From assembly GCA_963725215.1 (NCBI GenBank), contig CAVRXQ010000001.1, forward strand, positions 124,001 through 188,000: a stretch of DNA of 64,000 nucleotides, read 5' to 3'. Both the position numbers and the translations under genes were made by a program. The first letter of the stretch is position 1. Every line of letters starts with the position of its first letter. Below the pieces are notes generated by a model that saw nothing but the letters and a program-made list of their open reading frames with translations, made no database searches and was not told the DNA's origin. The DNA comes from CAVRXQ01 sp963725215 (lineage in GTDB: Bacteria; Actinomycetota; Acidimicrobiia; Acidimicrobiales; Bog-793). Shown piece by piece: positions 24,596 through 33,310 of this stretch.

Positions 24596-25816
24596 TTGAG
24601 TTGGCGCGCCCACCGCGATCGGGTGCGACGGAAAAAGGCCCGCCGCCGCGCTCGCCGATTCTGGCCGGGACGCCACCCGAAGGCCGCCCTTGCGATCCTC
24701 ATCGTGTTGTTACTCACGCCCGTCTGGGTGTCGCTCGGCAATGCGCTGACGAACCCGGCGCTCGGCCTCAGCCTGCCGGCGCGCGCCGCGGAATGGGCGC
24801 GCGACAACGGCGGGGCGTCGATCGTCGCTTCGATCGAGAACTGGTGGTACTCGCACCACCCGCCGCCGGTCGGCGGCAAGCCGAAGGCGGCCGCCATCCC
24901 GAGGACCAGCACCTCGCGATCGATCGTTCGCGTCACCGTTTCCGCGCTCCCAAAGCCGGCAACCCTCGTTCCGTTCGCCTCGCCCGCACTCCCAGGCGAG
25001 GGGAAGTGGATCCCCGCCGGACGCCCGGTCGAAGGGACGCCGGCGATCTACACGACCTTCATGCGACCCGACGCCATCCACACGAGCGTCGTCGACGGCG
25101 TCGCGTGGATGGATATGAAGCTGTTGCGGGCGACGTTGTATTCGGGGAGCTACGTCCCAGGCGGAGGTCCGTACAAGTACACGGCACCGGTCCAACCCTC
25201 GGCCACGCGCACCCTCGTCGCGACCTTCAACGCCGGTTTCCGTATGCAGGACGCGCGGGGCGGTTACTACACCCAAGGAAAGACGATCTCCCCGCTTCGC
25301 CCGGGCGCGGCGTCATTCGTCATCTACAAGAACGGCTCAGTACAGATCGGCGCGTGGGGAAGCCAGGTGCAGATGACGCCGACCGTTGACTCCGTCCGAC
25401 AGAACTTGGTCCTGCTCGTGAACAACGGCCAAGTGGTCTCGGGTCTCAACGCCAACGACACCTCGGTGTGGGGCTACACCCTCGGCAACCAGGTCTACGT
25501 GTCGAGGTCGGGCGTCGGGATCACGAAGAACGGCGCGCTCGTGTACGTCGGCGGTCCAGACCTCAACATCACCGACCTCGCCACCCTTCTCGTACGCGCC
25601 GGCGCCCTGCGGGCGATGGAGCTCGACATCAACACCGACTGGGTGAATTTCGCCAGCTTTGATCCTTCGTCGCCGAACGGGCTCGCGAATCCCGCCAACG
25701 CGACCGACCTCCTCCCGCTCGCCGACATGTCGGGGCCACCGACGCGCTACTTCGTTTCGTGGTGGGCGCGCGACTTCTTCACGATCTCGGCGCGCGCGTT
25801 CTCGAAGACGCGCTGA
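24596..25816 (+). CDS. Membrane-anchored phosphodiester glycosidase (NAGPA-like) family protein, copy 2
   Basis: A 406-residue protein with a basic N-terminus, one membrane anchor (about residues 30-50, AALAILIVLLLTPVWVSLG), a variable stalk, and a C-terminal phosphodiester glycosidase domain (about residues 150-400). Its motifs parallel the copy at 2221-3501: TLVATFNAGF, RGGYYTQGK, GAASFVIYKNGSVQIGAWG, RQNLVLLVNNG, SGVGITKNGALVYVGGP and RAMELDIN. The domain should act outside the membrane on sugar phosphodiesters or related envelope glycans; the substrate is unknown. TTG at 24596 is the first usable start, but the frame is open further upstream. Its stop is 16 bases from the convergent dprE2 stop. 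Confidence 0.82.
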   Translation: MSWRAHRDRVRRKKARRRARRFWPGRHPKAALAILIVLLLTPVWVSLGNALTNPALGLSLPARAAEWARDNGGASIVASIENWWYSHHPPPVGGKPKAAAIPRTSTSRSIVRVTVSALPKPATLVPFASPALPGEGKWIPAGRPVEGTPAIYTTFMRPDAIHTSVVDGVAWMDMKLLRATLYSGSYVPGGGPYKYTAPVQPSATRTLVATFNAGFRMQDARGGYYTQGKTISPLRPGAASFVIYKNGSVQIGAWGSQVQMTPTVDSVRQNLVLLVNNGQVVSGLNANDTSVWGYTLGNQVYVSRSGVGITKNGALVYVGGPDLNITDLATLLVRAGALRAMELDINTDWVNFASFDPSSPNGLANPANATDLLPLADMSGPPTRYFVSWWARDFFTISARAFSKTR

Positions 25817-25832
25817 TCCGACGAGCGGCGTA

Positions 25833-26594
25833 CTACCGCTTGATCTGGCGAAAGATCGCCCGCGGGACGAAGCGAACCGCCAAAAAGAGCCACCGCAGAT
25901 ACGGCGGGACCCAGACGACCTCTGATCGCGTCTCGAGCCCGCGAATGATCGCCGCGGCGACGGTCGCGGCGTCGACGGCGAAAGGCAGCTGGGTCCGTCC
26001 GGCCGTCATCTTCGTCCGAACGAAGCCCGGACGCACGACAGTTACTCGCACCCCGGTGCCCGAAAGGGCGTCGCCGAGTCCTTGCGCGAAGCCATCGAGC
26101 CCGGCTTTGGCCGCGCCGTAGACGAAAGTCGCCCGGCGGACCCGCACGGCCGCCACCGAGGAAAGGACGACGATCACCCCGGTGCCTTGCGCGACTAGCA
26201 GCTTCGCCAGCGCGAGCGTGACCGCCGCCACGGCGGAGAAGTTCACCGTGAGGGATTCGGCGACACTCGCGGCGTCGAGTTCGTCGAGCTCGGAGGTCCC
26301 GAGAATCCCTGCCGCCACCAGGACAACGTCGATCTCCCCGAGCCGCTCGCGAGCGCGGCGAGCGAAGTCGTCGAGGCCCGAGGTCTCGGCGAGGTCGAGA
26401 TGCTCGGCTTCCGCGAACTCGACGCCTTCGTCACGGAGGCTCTTCGCAACCGACTCCAAGGCCGCGTCGTTGCGCCCGGCGAGGAGGACGCGCCGCAGCC
26501 GCCTCTTCGTGAGGAGTCGGAGGGTCGCGACGGCGATATCGGAGGTCCCCCCGATCACGAGCGCCGACTGCGGCATGCCCGTCGCGTCGATCAC
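25833..26594 (-). CDS. dprE2: Decaprenylphosphoryl-2-keto-beta-D-erythro-pentose reductase DprE2
   Basis: Short-chain dehydrogenase of 253 residues. It carries the NAD(P) motif (VIGGTSDIAVATLRLL), the NAAG-equivalent (VAAGILG), the catalytic Ser and the YxxxK pair (VLSSVAAV, VYGAAKAG) and the C-terminal GRTQLPFAVDAATVA followed by a hydrophobic end (LFLAVRFVPRAIFRQIKR), all typical of DprE2. With DprE1 it epimerises decaprenylphosphoryl-ribose to decaprenylphosphoryl-arabinose, the donor of cell-wall arabinose. The gene starts 4 bases inside the end of dprE1, giving tight coupling and supporting the specific assignment over a generic SDR. Confidence 0.9.
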   Translation of the reverse strand: MIDATGMPQSALVIGGTSDIAVATLRLLTKRRLRRVLLAGRNDAALESVAKSLRDEGVEFAEAEHLDLAETSGLDDFARRARERLGEIDVVLVAAGILGTSELDELDAASVAESLTVNFSAVAAVTLALAKLLVAQGTGVIVVLSSVAAVRVRRATFVYGAAKAGLDGFAQGLGDALSGTGVRVTVVRPGFVRTKMTAGRTQLPFAVDAATVAAAIIRGLETRSEVVWVPPYLRWLFLAVRFVPRAIFRQIKR

Positions 26595-27976
26595 TTATTT
26601 TCCTTTCCTGGACGGTAAGAGTCCACAAGACCGAGGCGCCGCCCGAGGTCGGACGAGAGCACGCCTTTGGGATCGAGACGGTCGCGCACGGCGCGCCACT
26701 CATCGAGTCGTGGGTACATCTGCGCGAGCAGCTCGGGACGGAGGCGACCATCCTTCGTGAGGTAGACGCGCCCACCGGATTCGGCGACCGCCAGGTCGAG
26801 ATCGTCGAGGATCTCAGCGAGGCCGAGGGTGCCGAGCGGCAGGTCGAGCGCCAACGTCCAGCCCTCTATTGGAAACGAGAGATGCCCTGGATCCTGCGGG
26901 CCGAAGCTCTTCAAGACGGTAAGGAACGACGCGATGCGCGCCGAGCTCAGCCGCTCGAGCACGAGACGCAGCGCGTCTTCGGCTCCGAAGGGAACGACGA
27001 ATTGGTACTGCGTGAATCCGCGCCCGCTGTAAAGGACATTCCAACGCCCGACGGCGTCGAGCGGGTGGAAGAACACGGGGATGGATTCGAGGTGTCCGAC
27101 GCTGTGCTTCGGCGCTTTTCGGAACCACAGCTCGTTGAACGCCGCGACGGTGGCCGCGTTGAGGAGTGACACCGGGGGCGTCGCCGGGATCGAGATCGGG
27201 CGGCGCGGCCCGTAGGCGAGGGGCTCCTTCGCGTCGCGCCGAGAAAGCTCGTCTCGGCGCGCGTGGTCCCCGCGAGACAGGACCGCCCGGCCGAGGTGAT
27301 CCCCGCTCGCGAGCGCGTCCACCCACGCCACCGAATAGCGGTACTTCCCGTGTTCGGATTCCAACATCGCGAGGCACACGTCGAGGTCGTCGACGCGATC
27401 GGTGTCGACGCTCATCTTCGAGGTCTCGATCGGGATCGTCCGCATCGTCGCGTCGAGGACGACTCCGGTGAGCCCCATTCCCCCACACGTCGCCCAGAAC
27501 TCCTCGGCGTGATCCAACGGCGTGCAACAGACTGTGCCCGAAGGGGTTCCAAGCGTGAACTGCTGGACGTGCGCGGAGATCGCGCCGTCGACGTGGTGGT
27601 TCTTCCCGTGGATATCGCTCGCGATCGCCCCGCCGACGGTGATGAAGCGGGTGCCGGCGGAGACCGGCACGAAGCGACCTTGCGGTACGAGCTCGCGGAT
27701 CAGCGCATCGAACGAAACCCCGCCTTCTACGCGAACCGATCCCGAGGAGTCGACCGGGTCGATCTCGTCGAGCGCCGTCAGGTCGAGCACCGTTCCGCCC
27801 GCGCACTGCGCGGCATCGCCGTATGAGCGCCCGAGTCCTCGCGCGATGAGGCGTCCGTTCGCCGGCGCGAGCAGCGACTCGATCTCCGACGCGCTCGTCG
27901 GGCGCGCCACCGTCGCCGCCGACACGTTCGAGCGGCCCCAACCGGCGAGCAATTCGCGGCTATCCACGTCGCTCAC
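26591..27976 (-). CDS. dprE1: Decaprenylphosphoryl-beta-D-ribose 2'-oxidase DprE1
   Basis: A 461-residue FAD-dependent oxidase of the VAO type. N-terminal FAD domain: RGLGRSYGDAAQ, AGTRFITVGGAIASDIHGKN and GGMGLTGVV. Substrate-domain markers: VLKSFGPQDPGHLSFPIEGW and LTKDGRLRPELLAQMYP. It oxidises the C2' hydroxyl of decaprenylphosphoryl-ribose. In the segment GWTLALDLPL, Ala376 stands where Mycobacterium tuberculosis has Cys387, the residue attacked by benzothiazinones; substrate chemistry does not need that Cys. The gene is flanked by ubiA (4-base overlap) and dprE2 (4-base overlap), giving the complete three-gene pathway in one operon. Confidence 0.93.
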   Translation of the reverse strand: MSDVDSRELLAGWGRSNVSAATVARPTSASEIESLLAPANGRLIARGLGRSYGDAAQCAGGTVLDLTALDEIDPVDSSGSVRVEGGVSFDALIRELVPQGRFVPVSAGTRFITVGGAIASDIHGKNHHVDGAISAHVQQFTLGTPSGTVCCTPLDHAEEFWATCGGMGLTGVVLDATMRTIPIETSKMSVDTDRVDDLDVCLAMLESEHGKYRYSVAWVDALASGDHLGRAVLSRGDHARRDELSRRDAKEPLAYGPRRPISIPATPPVSLLNAATVAAFNELWFRKAPKHSVGHLESIPVFFHPLDAVGRWNVLYSGRGFTQYQFVVPFGAEDALRLVLERLSSARIASFLTVLKSFGPQDPGHLSFPIEGWTLALDLPLGTLGLAEILDDLDLAVAESGGRVYLTKDGRLRPELLAQMYPRLDEWRAVRDRLDPKGVLSSDLGRRLGLVDSYRPGKENK

Positions 27977-28953
27977 CCGTACACGCCGATTCCGACCAAG
28001 ACCAACCAGATGAGCGCGAAGGCCTGGAGACCCCGATCGGAGAGTGCCAGCTCTTCGGGCTCGCCACCGCGTCCCTTCTCGATCGCGAGCTCGATCGCCA
28101 ACACCGCGAGCGCGAAGGGGATAATCGAGAGCTCGAACCAGATGACGTCGTCACCCTGCCCGGCAGGGCGAAGGTGAGAGGCCCGCTCGAAGGCCCATAA
28201 GCAGTACGTCGTCACGGTGACCGAAATCGCGATCAGCCGGACCGAGTTCATGAACATCCGCGGGTACGCGCCAAGCGACGACCGGTGCGAGACCTGCTGT
28301 TCGCCGAGGACCGCCTGCTCGGACGTGCGCTTTCCGGCGACGACCAAGAGCGCGCCAAAGGACGTCATGACGAGGAACCACGGCGAGATCGCGACGTGGC
28401 ACGCCGCGCCTCCGGCGACGGCGCGCAGGGTAAACCCCGACGCGACGAGCGCCATCTCGACGAGCGGCACCCGCTTCAGCCCGAATGTGTACGCGAGGCT
28501 CAGGACGAGATAGGTCCCGATTATCTCGAGCAGCGCCAGGGCCAACAACGCCGCTGCCACACAGGCGAGCGCCGCCAGTACGGCCGCAGCGACGATCGCC
28601 GCACGCACCGGCAGAGCTCCCGAGGCGATCGGACGGTGGCGTTTCAACGGGTGGACGCGGTCGGATTCCCGATCGACGACGTCGTTGACGAGATACACCG
28701 CAGACGCCGCGGCGGAAAAAATGACAAATGTCGCGGCGGTACGGCCGAATGGCACGATGCGATCGATCACCCCGGCGGCGGCTGGCGCCGCAACGACGAG
28801 GCCATTCTTCAACCACTGGCGCGGCCGAATGGCACGGACGAATACGCCAATGCGACTGGCATCGCTCGATTCCGGTCCGAGCGCGCCGAACGGCGAACGG
28901 CGCGAGTTCGCGCTCAGAATCGCGCGTCGAGATCGAGTGGGGATCATCGCCAC
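27973..28953 (-). CDS. ubiA: Decaprenyl-phosphate phosphoribosyltransferase (UbiA family)
   Basis: A 326-residue polytopic prenyltransferase-fold protein with about nine helices. It shows the first Asp-rich motif of the DPPR synthase branch (NDVVDRESDRVHPLKRHRPI) and conserved RPRQWLKN near the N-terminus. Rv3806c-type enzymes transfer phosphoribose from PRPP to decaprenyl phosphate, the step before DprE1/DprE2; location in the same operon supports that role. The N-terminal 35 residues are Ser/Arg-rich and may be a misassigned extension (ATG at 28953 taken). The second Asp motif region (YTFGLKRVPLVEM) is of the DPPR type, not the quinone type. Confidence 0.88.
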   Translation of the reverse strand: MAMIPTRSRRAILSANSRRSPFGALGPESSDASRIGVFVRAIRPRQWLKNGLVVAAPAAAGVIDRIVPFGRTAATFVIFSAAASAVYLVNDVVDRESDRVHPLKRHRPIASGALPVRAAIVAAAVLAALACVAAALLALALLEIIGTYLVLSLAYTFGLKRVPLVEMALVASGFTLRAVAGGAACHVAISPWFLVMTSFGALLVVAGKRTSEQAVLGEQQVSHRSSLGAYPRMFMNSVRLIAISVTVTTYCLWAFERASHLRPAGQGDDVIWFELSIIPFALAVLAIELAIEKGRGGEPEELALSDRGLQAFALIWLVLVGIGVYG

Positions 28954-29101
28954 GAACTCGCGCCTCCTAGAGGGCCCTTTTCCGCGTCATCCGCGTTGGC
29001 GGGGAACGGCGCGGCTCGGTACCGAACACGATGCTAGGCATCGGGCCGTCGGTGCCATCACGGATGACCCGGGGACACTCGTCAGGCGAAATGGTCGATC
29101 C

Positions 29102-29551
29102 TCATGAACGCAGGCGATCGAGTGCCGACTGCAGAGAGTACAGGTACGCCTCGGAGGTGTACGTGGCGCCCGAGATCGTCGCGACGTTCGTCGACTGGGC
29201 CTGGAGAACCTCGCTGCGCAGGACCGGGAGCACCTGCTGCGCGAGCGACTGCGAATACGGCTCCGCCGTGCGCAGCCCGACCGTGGAGAGGTCCGCGATC
29301 CGCCCCGCGCTCGCGGTGACCTTCACCGCCAGGACGCCGTAGCCGTACTGCTCGCTCGATCCGAGAGCGACGCCGTTGCGCAGGGGCTTTTGCGAGGAAG
29401 GCTTGTGAGACGAACTCGCCGATGAGGTCGCGGCGTGTGACGCATGGTGCTGGCGCGACGCGCTGGCGATCGGCGAGCGCGACCCGTGGACCGCGAGCAC
29501 GATCCCGAGCCCGGCAGCCGCGGAGACGACGGCGGTTGCGAACTTCCTCAT
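29102..29551 (-). CDS. Exported FMN-binding domain protein
   Basis: A 149-residue protein with an N-terminal signal sequence (MRKFATAVVSAAAGLGIVLA), a Ser/His-rich linker, and a C-terminal FMN-binding domain. The motif SGATYTSEAY (residues 127-136) fits the covalent flavinylation signature, in which the last Ser/Thr of SGA-[ST] receives FMN from ApbE; here that would be Thr130. No Cys lipobox is evident. It lies 61 bases downstream of the ferric-reductase-like gene on the same strand, so electrons may pass from that flavocytochrome to its FMN outside the membrane. No apbE gene occurs in the window. Confidence 0.85.
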   Translation of the reverse strand: MRKFATAVVSAAAGLGIVLAVHGSRSPIASASRQHHASHAATSSASSSHKPSSQKPLRNGVALGSSEQYGYGVLAVKVTASAGRIADLSTVGLRTAEPYSQSLAQQVLPVLRSEVLQAQSTNVATISGATYTSEAYLYSLQSALDRLRS

Positions 29552-29612
29552 CGGCTGGTTCGACTCCCCTTCGACGCGGCTCGCTCACGGACAGGTCGCG
29601 ACGTCGCGCAAC

Positions 29613-30995
29613 TCATAACGCATACACCTCGTAGTGGATCGCGTCCTTCGGGACTCCGAGATTCGAGATCGCCGAAACCGCACGTTCGACGAAGTCCTCC
29701 GGGCCAGAGACGTAGACGTCTCTTCGGGCGAGGTCCGGAACGAGCTCGGCAAAGCGGTCGAACCCGATCGTGGTCCGCGATCCAACGAGCTCATGCATCC
29801 GGCCGTGACGCTGCCGCACAAGTTCGGCGACCTCTCCGGAGAGTACGAGGTCGTCCTCGCTCGAGGCCCGCAAGACGACGACGGGGTCCGTGCCGAGCGG
29901 CAAATCCTCCAACAGCGCTCGGACCGAGGTGACTCCGATCCCCCCGGCGAAGCACGCGACCTTCTTCCGGCGCCTCGCGTACGCGGTGAACGCCCCGTAC
30001 GGGCCCTCGATCGCGACCTTCGTCCCCGGACGGATCTTCGCCACAGCCGACGTGAAGTCACCGACGTTCTTCACGGTCAAACGCAGATACGGGGGATTCG
30101 GGCGCGCGGAGATCGAAAATGGGTGTGCCTGCCACCACAACTTGCGAACGAGGAATCGCCACTCGAAGAACTGACCGCCCGAGACCGCGAGCCGTTCGAC
30201 GTTGCGTCCCTTGCAGATGACGGAAACGACGCCGGGTGATTCTGGACGGACCTCGACGACGGCGAGCCGGTGACGCAGCGACCGGAGGACCGGAAGTCCG
30301 ATGCGATACACGAGCACGAGTCCCACGGTGCCGAACCACAAGATCCCCCAGAACACCCGGGTGATCGGGTGATTGATGAACGAGGGTCCGAGCACGATCA
30401 CATGCGCGAAGGCGAGACCGAGCGCGAGATACATGAAGAGGTGGATCGCCCACCAACGTTCGCGGGGAATGCGACTGCGGATCTGGTAGATCGAGATGAT
30501 CGCGATCGCGACCAAGATGAAGAACCCGATCGTCGCCACAAGGACGTCGGGGAACGATCTCAAGAGCGTGCCGATCTCGTGCCAGACGCCCTTGTGCGCC
30601 GCCTCCGCATATCCGATCGTGAGCAGCACGACGTGCGCGACGATGAGCGAGATCGGCCACGGCGCGATGCGGCGGTGCCAGCGCAGCAGCCCGTCTTGGC
30701 CGAGGACACGCTCAACGTAGGGAACGCGCGAAACGATCAGCACCATCACGAGCGCGAGGTACGTGCCGGCGAGTCCCGTGATGCTGCCGAGGAATAGTGC
30801 CAGCCCACCGGTAGCGCGGATCTGGCCCCAGCTCTCGGTCGTGATCGCTGTGGCGATGGTCGCACCGAATCCGAAAGCGAGCACGACCACCGCGAGGGTG
30901 ACGAGAAAAGGCCTCGGTGCTGGCGATCGCGGCGACGAGAGTCGTCCCTCACGCGACGTCCTTTGTGCCGCAGCCTTAACGGCGCCAGCCGTCAT
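29613..30995 (-). CDS. Ferric-reductase-like transmembrane flavocytochrome (FAD/NAD(P)H oxidoreductase)
   Basis: A 460-residue membrane oxidoreductase. Residues about 30-240 hold some six helices with paired His residues suitable for b-type haem (LRWHRRIAPW, IVAHVVLL, WWAIHLFMYLALGLAFAHVI). Then comes a ferredoxin-NADP reductase module: FAD-binding HPFSISARPN, VKNVGDFTS, EGPYGAFT and the nucleotide-binding CFAGGIGVTSVRALLE, ending VYVSGPEDFVERAV. Such proteins carry electrons from cytosolic NAD(P)H through haem to the outer face. The start is ATG at 30995; a much longer open frame upstream has no protein-like sequence. It is divergent from the two-component system and followed by the FMN-binding protein. 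Confidence 0.88.
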   Translation of the reverse strand: MTAGAVKAAAQRTSREGRLSSPRSPAPRPFLVTLAVVVLAFGFGATIATAITTESWGQIRATGGLALFLGSITGLAGTYLALVMVLIVSRVPYVERVLGQDGLLRWHRRIAPWPISLIVAHVVLLTIGYAEAAHKGVWHEIGTLLRSFPDVLVATIGFFILVAIAIISIYQIRSRIPRERWWAIHLFMYLALGLAFAHVIVLGPSFINHPITRVFWGILWFGTVGLVLVYRIGLPVLRSLRHRLAVVEVRPESPGVVSVICKGRNVERLAVSGGQFFEWRFLVRKLWWQAHPFSISARPNPPYLRLTVKNVGDFTSAVAKIRPGTKVAIEGPYGAFTAYARRRKKVACFAGGIGVTSVRALLEDLPLGTDPVVVLRASSEDDLVLSGEVAELVRQRHGRMHELVGSRTTIGFDRFAELVPDLARRDVYVSGPEDFVERAVSAISNLGVPKDAIHYEVYAL

Positions 30996-31039
30996 CGGCT
31001 CGCCTTTGCACCGTGACCCACGGCGACACGGTAACTTTT

Positions 31040-31063
31040 CCCTGGTCAGGGGTATCGAAGGGA
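31040..31063. promoter_or_regulatory. Possible regulatory palindrome in the divergent flavocytochrome/regulator promoter
   Basis: Within the 190-base divergent gap, CCCTG-GT-CAGGG is a 12-base inverted repeat, nested in a wider TTCCCT..AGGGAA pair. It lies 45 bases upstream of the flavocytochrome start, a suitable place for binding of the adjacent response regulator. No consensus is known for this regulator, so this is only a candidate. Confidence 0.25.
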
Positions 31064-31185
31064 ACGGTAAAAATTCGTCCAAGCCGCCAAGGCACGCCGT
31101 TTGCCACGCGAAACTCTGATCCCGTGGCGCATCCTCATCTCCTGGCGCCTCGAATAGGCGCGCCTTTCGACTCCAAGGAACTCCG

Positions 31186-31845
31186 ATGAAGGTGCTCGTC
31201 GTCGAGGACGACAGGGCGATCGCCGAGCCGCTTTCGATTGGGCTTCGCCGCGAGGGGATGGAGGTCGACCTCGTCGCGACCGCGGCCGAAGCGCTCGCTG
31301 CTCCACCGAGCGATCTCGTGTTGCTCGATCTCTCGTTGCCCGACGGGCACGGCTTCGAGGTCTGCCGCGAGCTTCGCCGCCGCTCTTCGGTTCCGATCAT
31401 CATCTTGACCGCCCGCGACGACGAGATCGACCGCGTCGCCGGTCTCGAGATCGGTGCCGACGACTACGTCGTCAAACCCTTCGGCTTCCGAGAGCTCGTC
31501 GCGCGCATCCGTGCAGTGATCAGGCGCACCTCCGCGCAACCGAGCGTGACGGATCCCCAGGAGATCGGCGAACTCGAGATCGATCGTCGCTCCCATCGCG
31601 TGCGCGTGCTGGGCGAGGAGATCGCGCTCACCCCGAAGGAGTACGACCTTTTGTCACTCCTCGCGACCGATCCAGGAAAGATGGTCACCCGACGCGAGAT
31701 TCTCGCCGGAGTTTGGGACCCGCACTGGTACGGAACGTCGAAGACCGTCGACGTCCACATCGCGTCGCTTCGCCGCAAACTCGGCCACCCGGAGTGGATC
31801 GAGACGAGCCGCGGCGTCGGTTTCCGCCTCGCCGTTCCCCAATGA
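31186..31845 (+). CDS. OmpR/PhoB-family response regulator
   Basis: A 219-residue two-component regulator. Receiver domain residues 1-115: acidic pair E7-D8-D9 in VVEDDR, phosphoacceptor Asp48 (LVLLDLSLPDG), Thr in ILTAR and Lys in DDYVVKPFGF. C-terminal winged-helix DNA-binding domain about residues 125-219, with LTPKEYDLLSLLATDPGKMV, GTSKTVDVHIASLRRKLG and GVGFRLAVPQ. The stop overlaps the ATG of the histidine kinase gene (ATGA). Its divergent neighbour is a flavocytochrome operon, the most likely target, although no binding data are visible. Confidence 0.93.
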   Translation: MKVLVVEDDRAIAEPLSIGLRREGMEVDLVATAAEALAAPPSDLVLLDLSLPDGHGFEVCRELRRRSSVPIIILTARDDEIDRVAGLEIGADDYVVKPFGFRELVARIRAVIRRTSAQPSVTDPQEIGELEIDRRSHRVRVLGEEIALTPKEYDLLSLLATDPGKMVTRREILAGVWDPHWYGTSKTVDVHIASLRRKLGHPEWIETSRGVGFRLAVPQ

Positions 31846-33269
31846 GGCGCCGGCTCCTCGCTGGCTTCCTCGCTTTCGCGGTCGTCGCGCTCGTCGCCAT
31901 CGAAGTTCCGTTCGGCTTGAGCCTTGCCGCGAACGCGCGATCGAGCGCGCTCGCCGAATTGCGGAGCGACGGAGACTCTCTTGGGCTGCTCGTGGGTGCG
32001 GCACTCGAGGCGCACGATGTTGCCGACGCGCAGGCGCTCGTCGCGCACTTCGCGCGCGTCGAACACGCGACGGTGATCATCTCGACGAACGGCAAGAGGA
32101 CGTTCGCAACCGGCCGCCGAGCTCCAGAAGAACTCGCCGACCCCGCGACGAAGCACATTCTCGCCGAAGCCACCCGCGGCAAGGCTTCGGGCGAGGAGGG
32201 AGGTAAGGACCCAGACGACGATTTGCTGTACGCCGCGCTTCCGGTTGTCCCCGCCCAAACGAGCGTCCGCGCGACTTCGTCGACAAAGGACCAGTCCACG
32301 TTCACGACCGTGCTGCTCGTCGCAGTTCCCGCGGCCAAGATGCAATCTCGGATCGCCCACGACTGGACGGAACTCGCGATCTTCGGAGCGGTCCTCCTCG
32401 TGCTGGCAGCGTTGGCCGGCACCTTCCTCGCGCGTGCTCTGACGAGAGGGCTTGCGGCAATTGATTCCGCGGTCGCGTCGATCGGCGCTGGCAGGTTGTC
32501 CGAGCGCGTGCGCCTCGACAATGGACCTCGTGAGCTGACGAGCCTCGCGACGAGCGTGAACGAGATGGCCGCGCGCCTCGACGAGCTTTTGCAAGCCCAG
32601 CGCGAGTTCGTCGCCGACGCCTCGCACCAGTTGCGGACACCGATGACAGCGCTTCGCTTGCGTCTCGAGAACCTCGAAGAGTCGCTGCGGGATGACGATC
32701 GCGCCGAGCTTTCGGCGGTGATCACGGAGGCGGACCGGCTCTCCCGGGTGGTGGACGGTCTTCTCGCGCTCGCTCGAACAGAGGGAGCGCGACCCAAGCG
32801 AGAAGCGATCGACGTCGGCGAGGCTCTGAGAGAGCGTTCGGAGGCTTGGGGCGCGCTCGCCGAAGAACGCCGCGTGAGCGTGGTCGGACCCGACGCCGAA
32901 GCGGTCGCGCCCGAGTCCGCACGAGCTCTTCGCGCTCTCGTTTGCCCCGGGTACCTCGAGCAGATTCTCGACAACCTGCTCTCGAACGCGATCGACGCCG
33001 CTCCCGAGTCCACTTCGGTTGCCCTGATCGCCGAGCGCGTCGACGGCGGGGTCGAGATCCACGTCGTCGACCACGGCAAAGGCATGAGCGCCGAGGAACG
33101 CGAGCGCGCCTTCGAGCGCTTCTGGCGCAAGAACGGCGACAGCGCGGAAGGAAGCGGGCTCGGGCTGGCGATCGTCGCGCAGCTCGTCCGTGCCTCAGGA
33201 GGGACGGTCTGGCTGGATTCGACCCCGGGCGGCGGGATCGACGCGGTCGTGCGTCTCGAAACAGCCTGA
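31842..33269 (+). CDS. Sensor histidine kinase
   Basis: A 475-residue membrane kinase. First helix about residues 5-28, an extracytoplasmic region of some 130 residues containing the charged GKASGEEGGKDPDDD loop, second helix about residues 172-195, then a HAMP linker. H-box: FVADASHQLRTPMTALRLR. N-box: LEQILDNLLSNAIDAAP. G boxes: VDHGKGMS and GSGLGLAIVAQLV. It phosphorylates the regulator encoded just upstream, with which it overlaps by 4 bases. The sensed signal is unknown; the extracytoplasmic domain lacks a recognisable family. ATG at 31842 is preferred over a longer frame that overlaps the regulator gene. Confidence 0.93.
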   Translation: MRRRLLAGFLAFAVVALVAIEVPFGLSLAANARSSALAELRSDGDSLGLLVGAALEAHDVADAQALVAHFARVEHATVIISTNGKRTFATGRRAPEELADPATKHILAEATRGKASGEEGGKDPDDDLLYAALPVVPAQTSVRATSSTKDQSTFTTVLLVAVPAAKMQSRIAHDWTELAIFGAVLLVLAALAGTFLARALTRGLAAIDSAVASIGAGRLSERVRLDNGPRELTSLATSVNEMAARLDELLQAQREFVADASHQLRTPMTALRLRLENLEESLRDDDRAELSAVITEADRLSRVVDGLLALARTEGARPKREAIDVGEALRERSEAWGALAEERRVSVVGPDAEAVAPESARALRALVCPGYLEQILDNLLSNAIDAAPESTSVALIAERVDGGVEIHVVDHGKGMSAEERERAFERFWRKNGDSAEGSGLGLAIVAQLVRASGGTVWLDSTPGGGIDAVVRLETA

Positions 33270-33310
33270 TCCGGGTCCCCGATCCCAAACACCTCAAAGA
33301 GAACGGTGAG

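Noticed and set aside
29613..31403. 596-codon frame for the flavocytochrome
   Set aside because: The region above 30995 has no protein-like composition and would overlap the divergent response-regulator gene.
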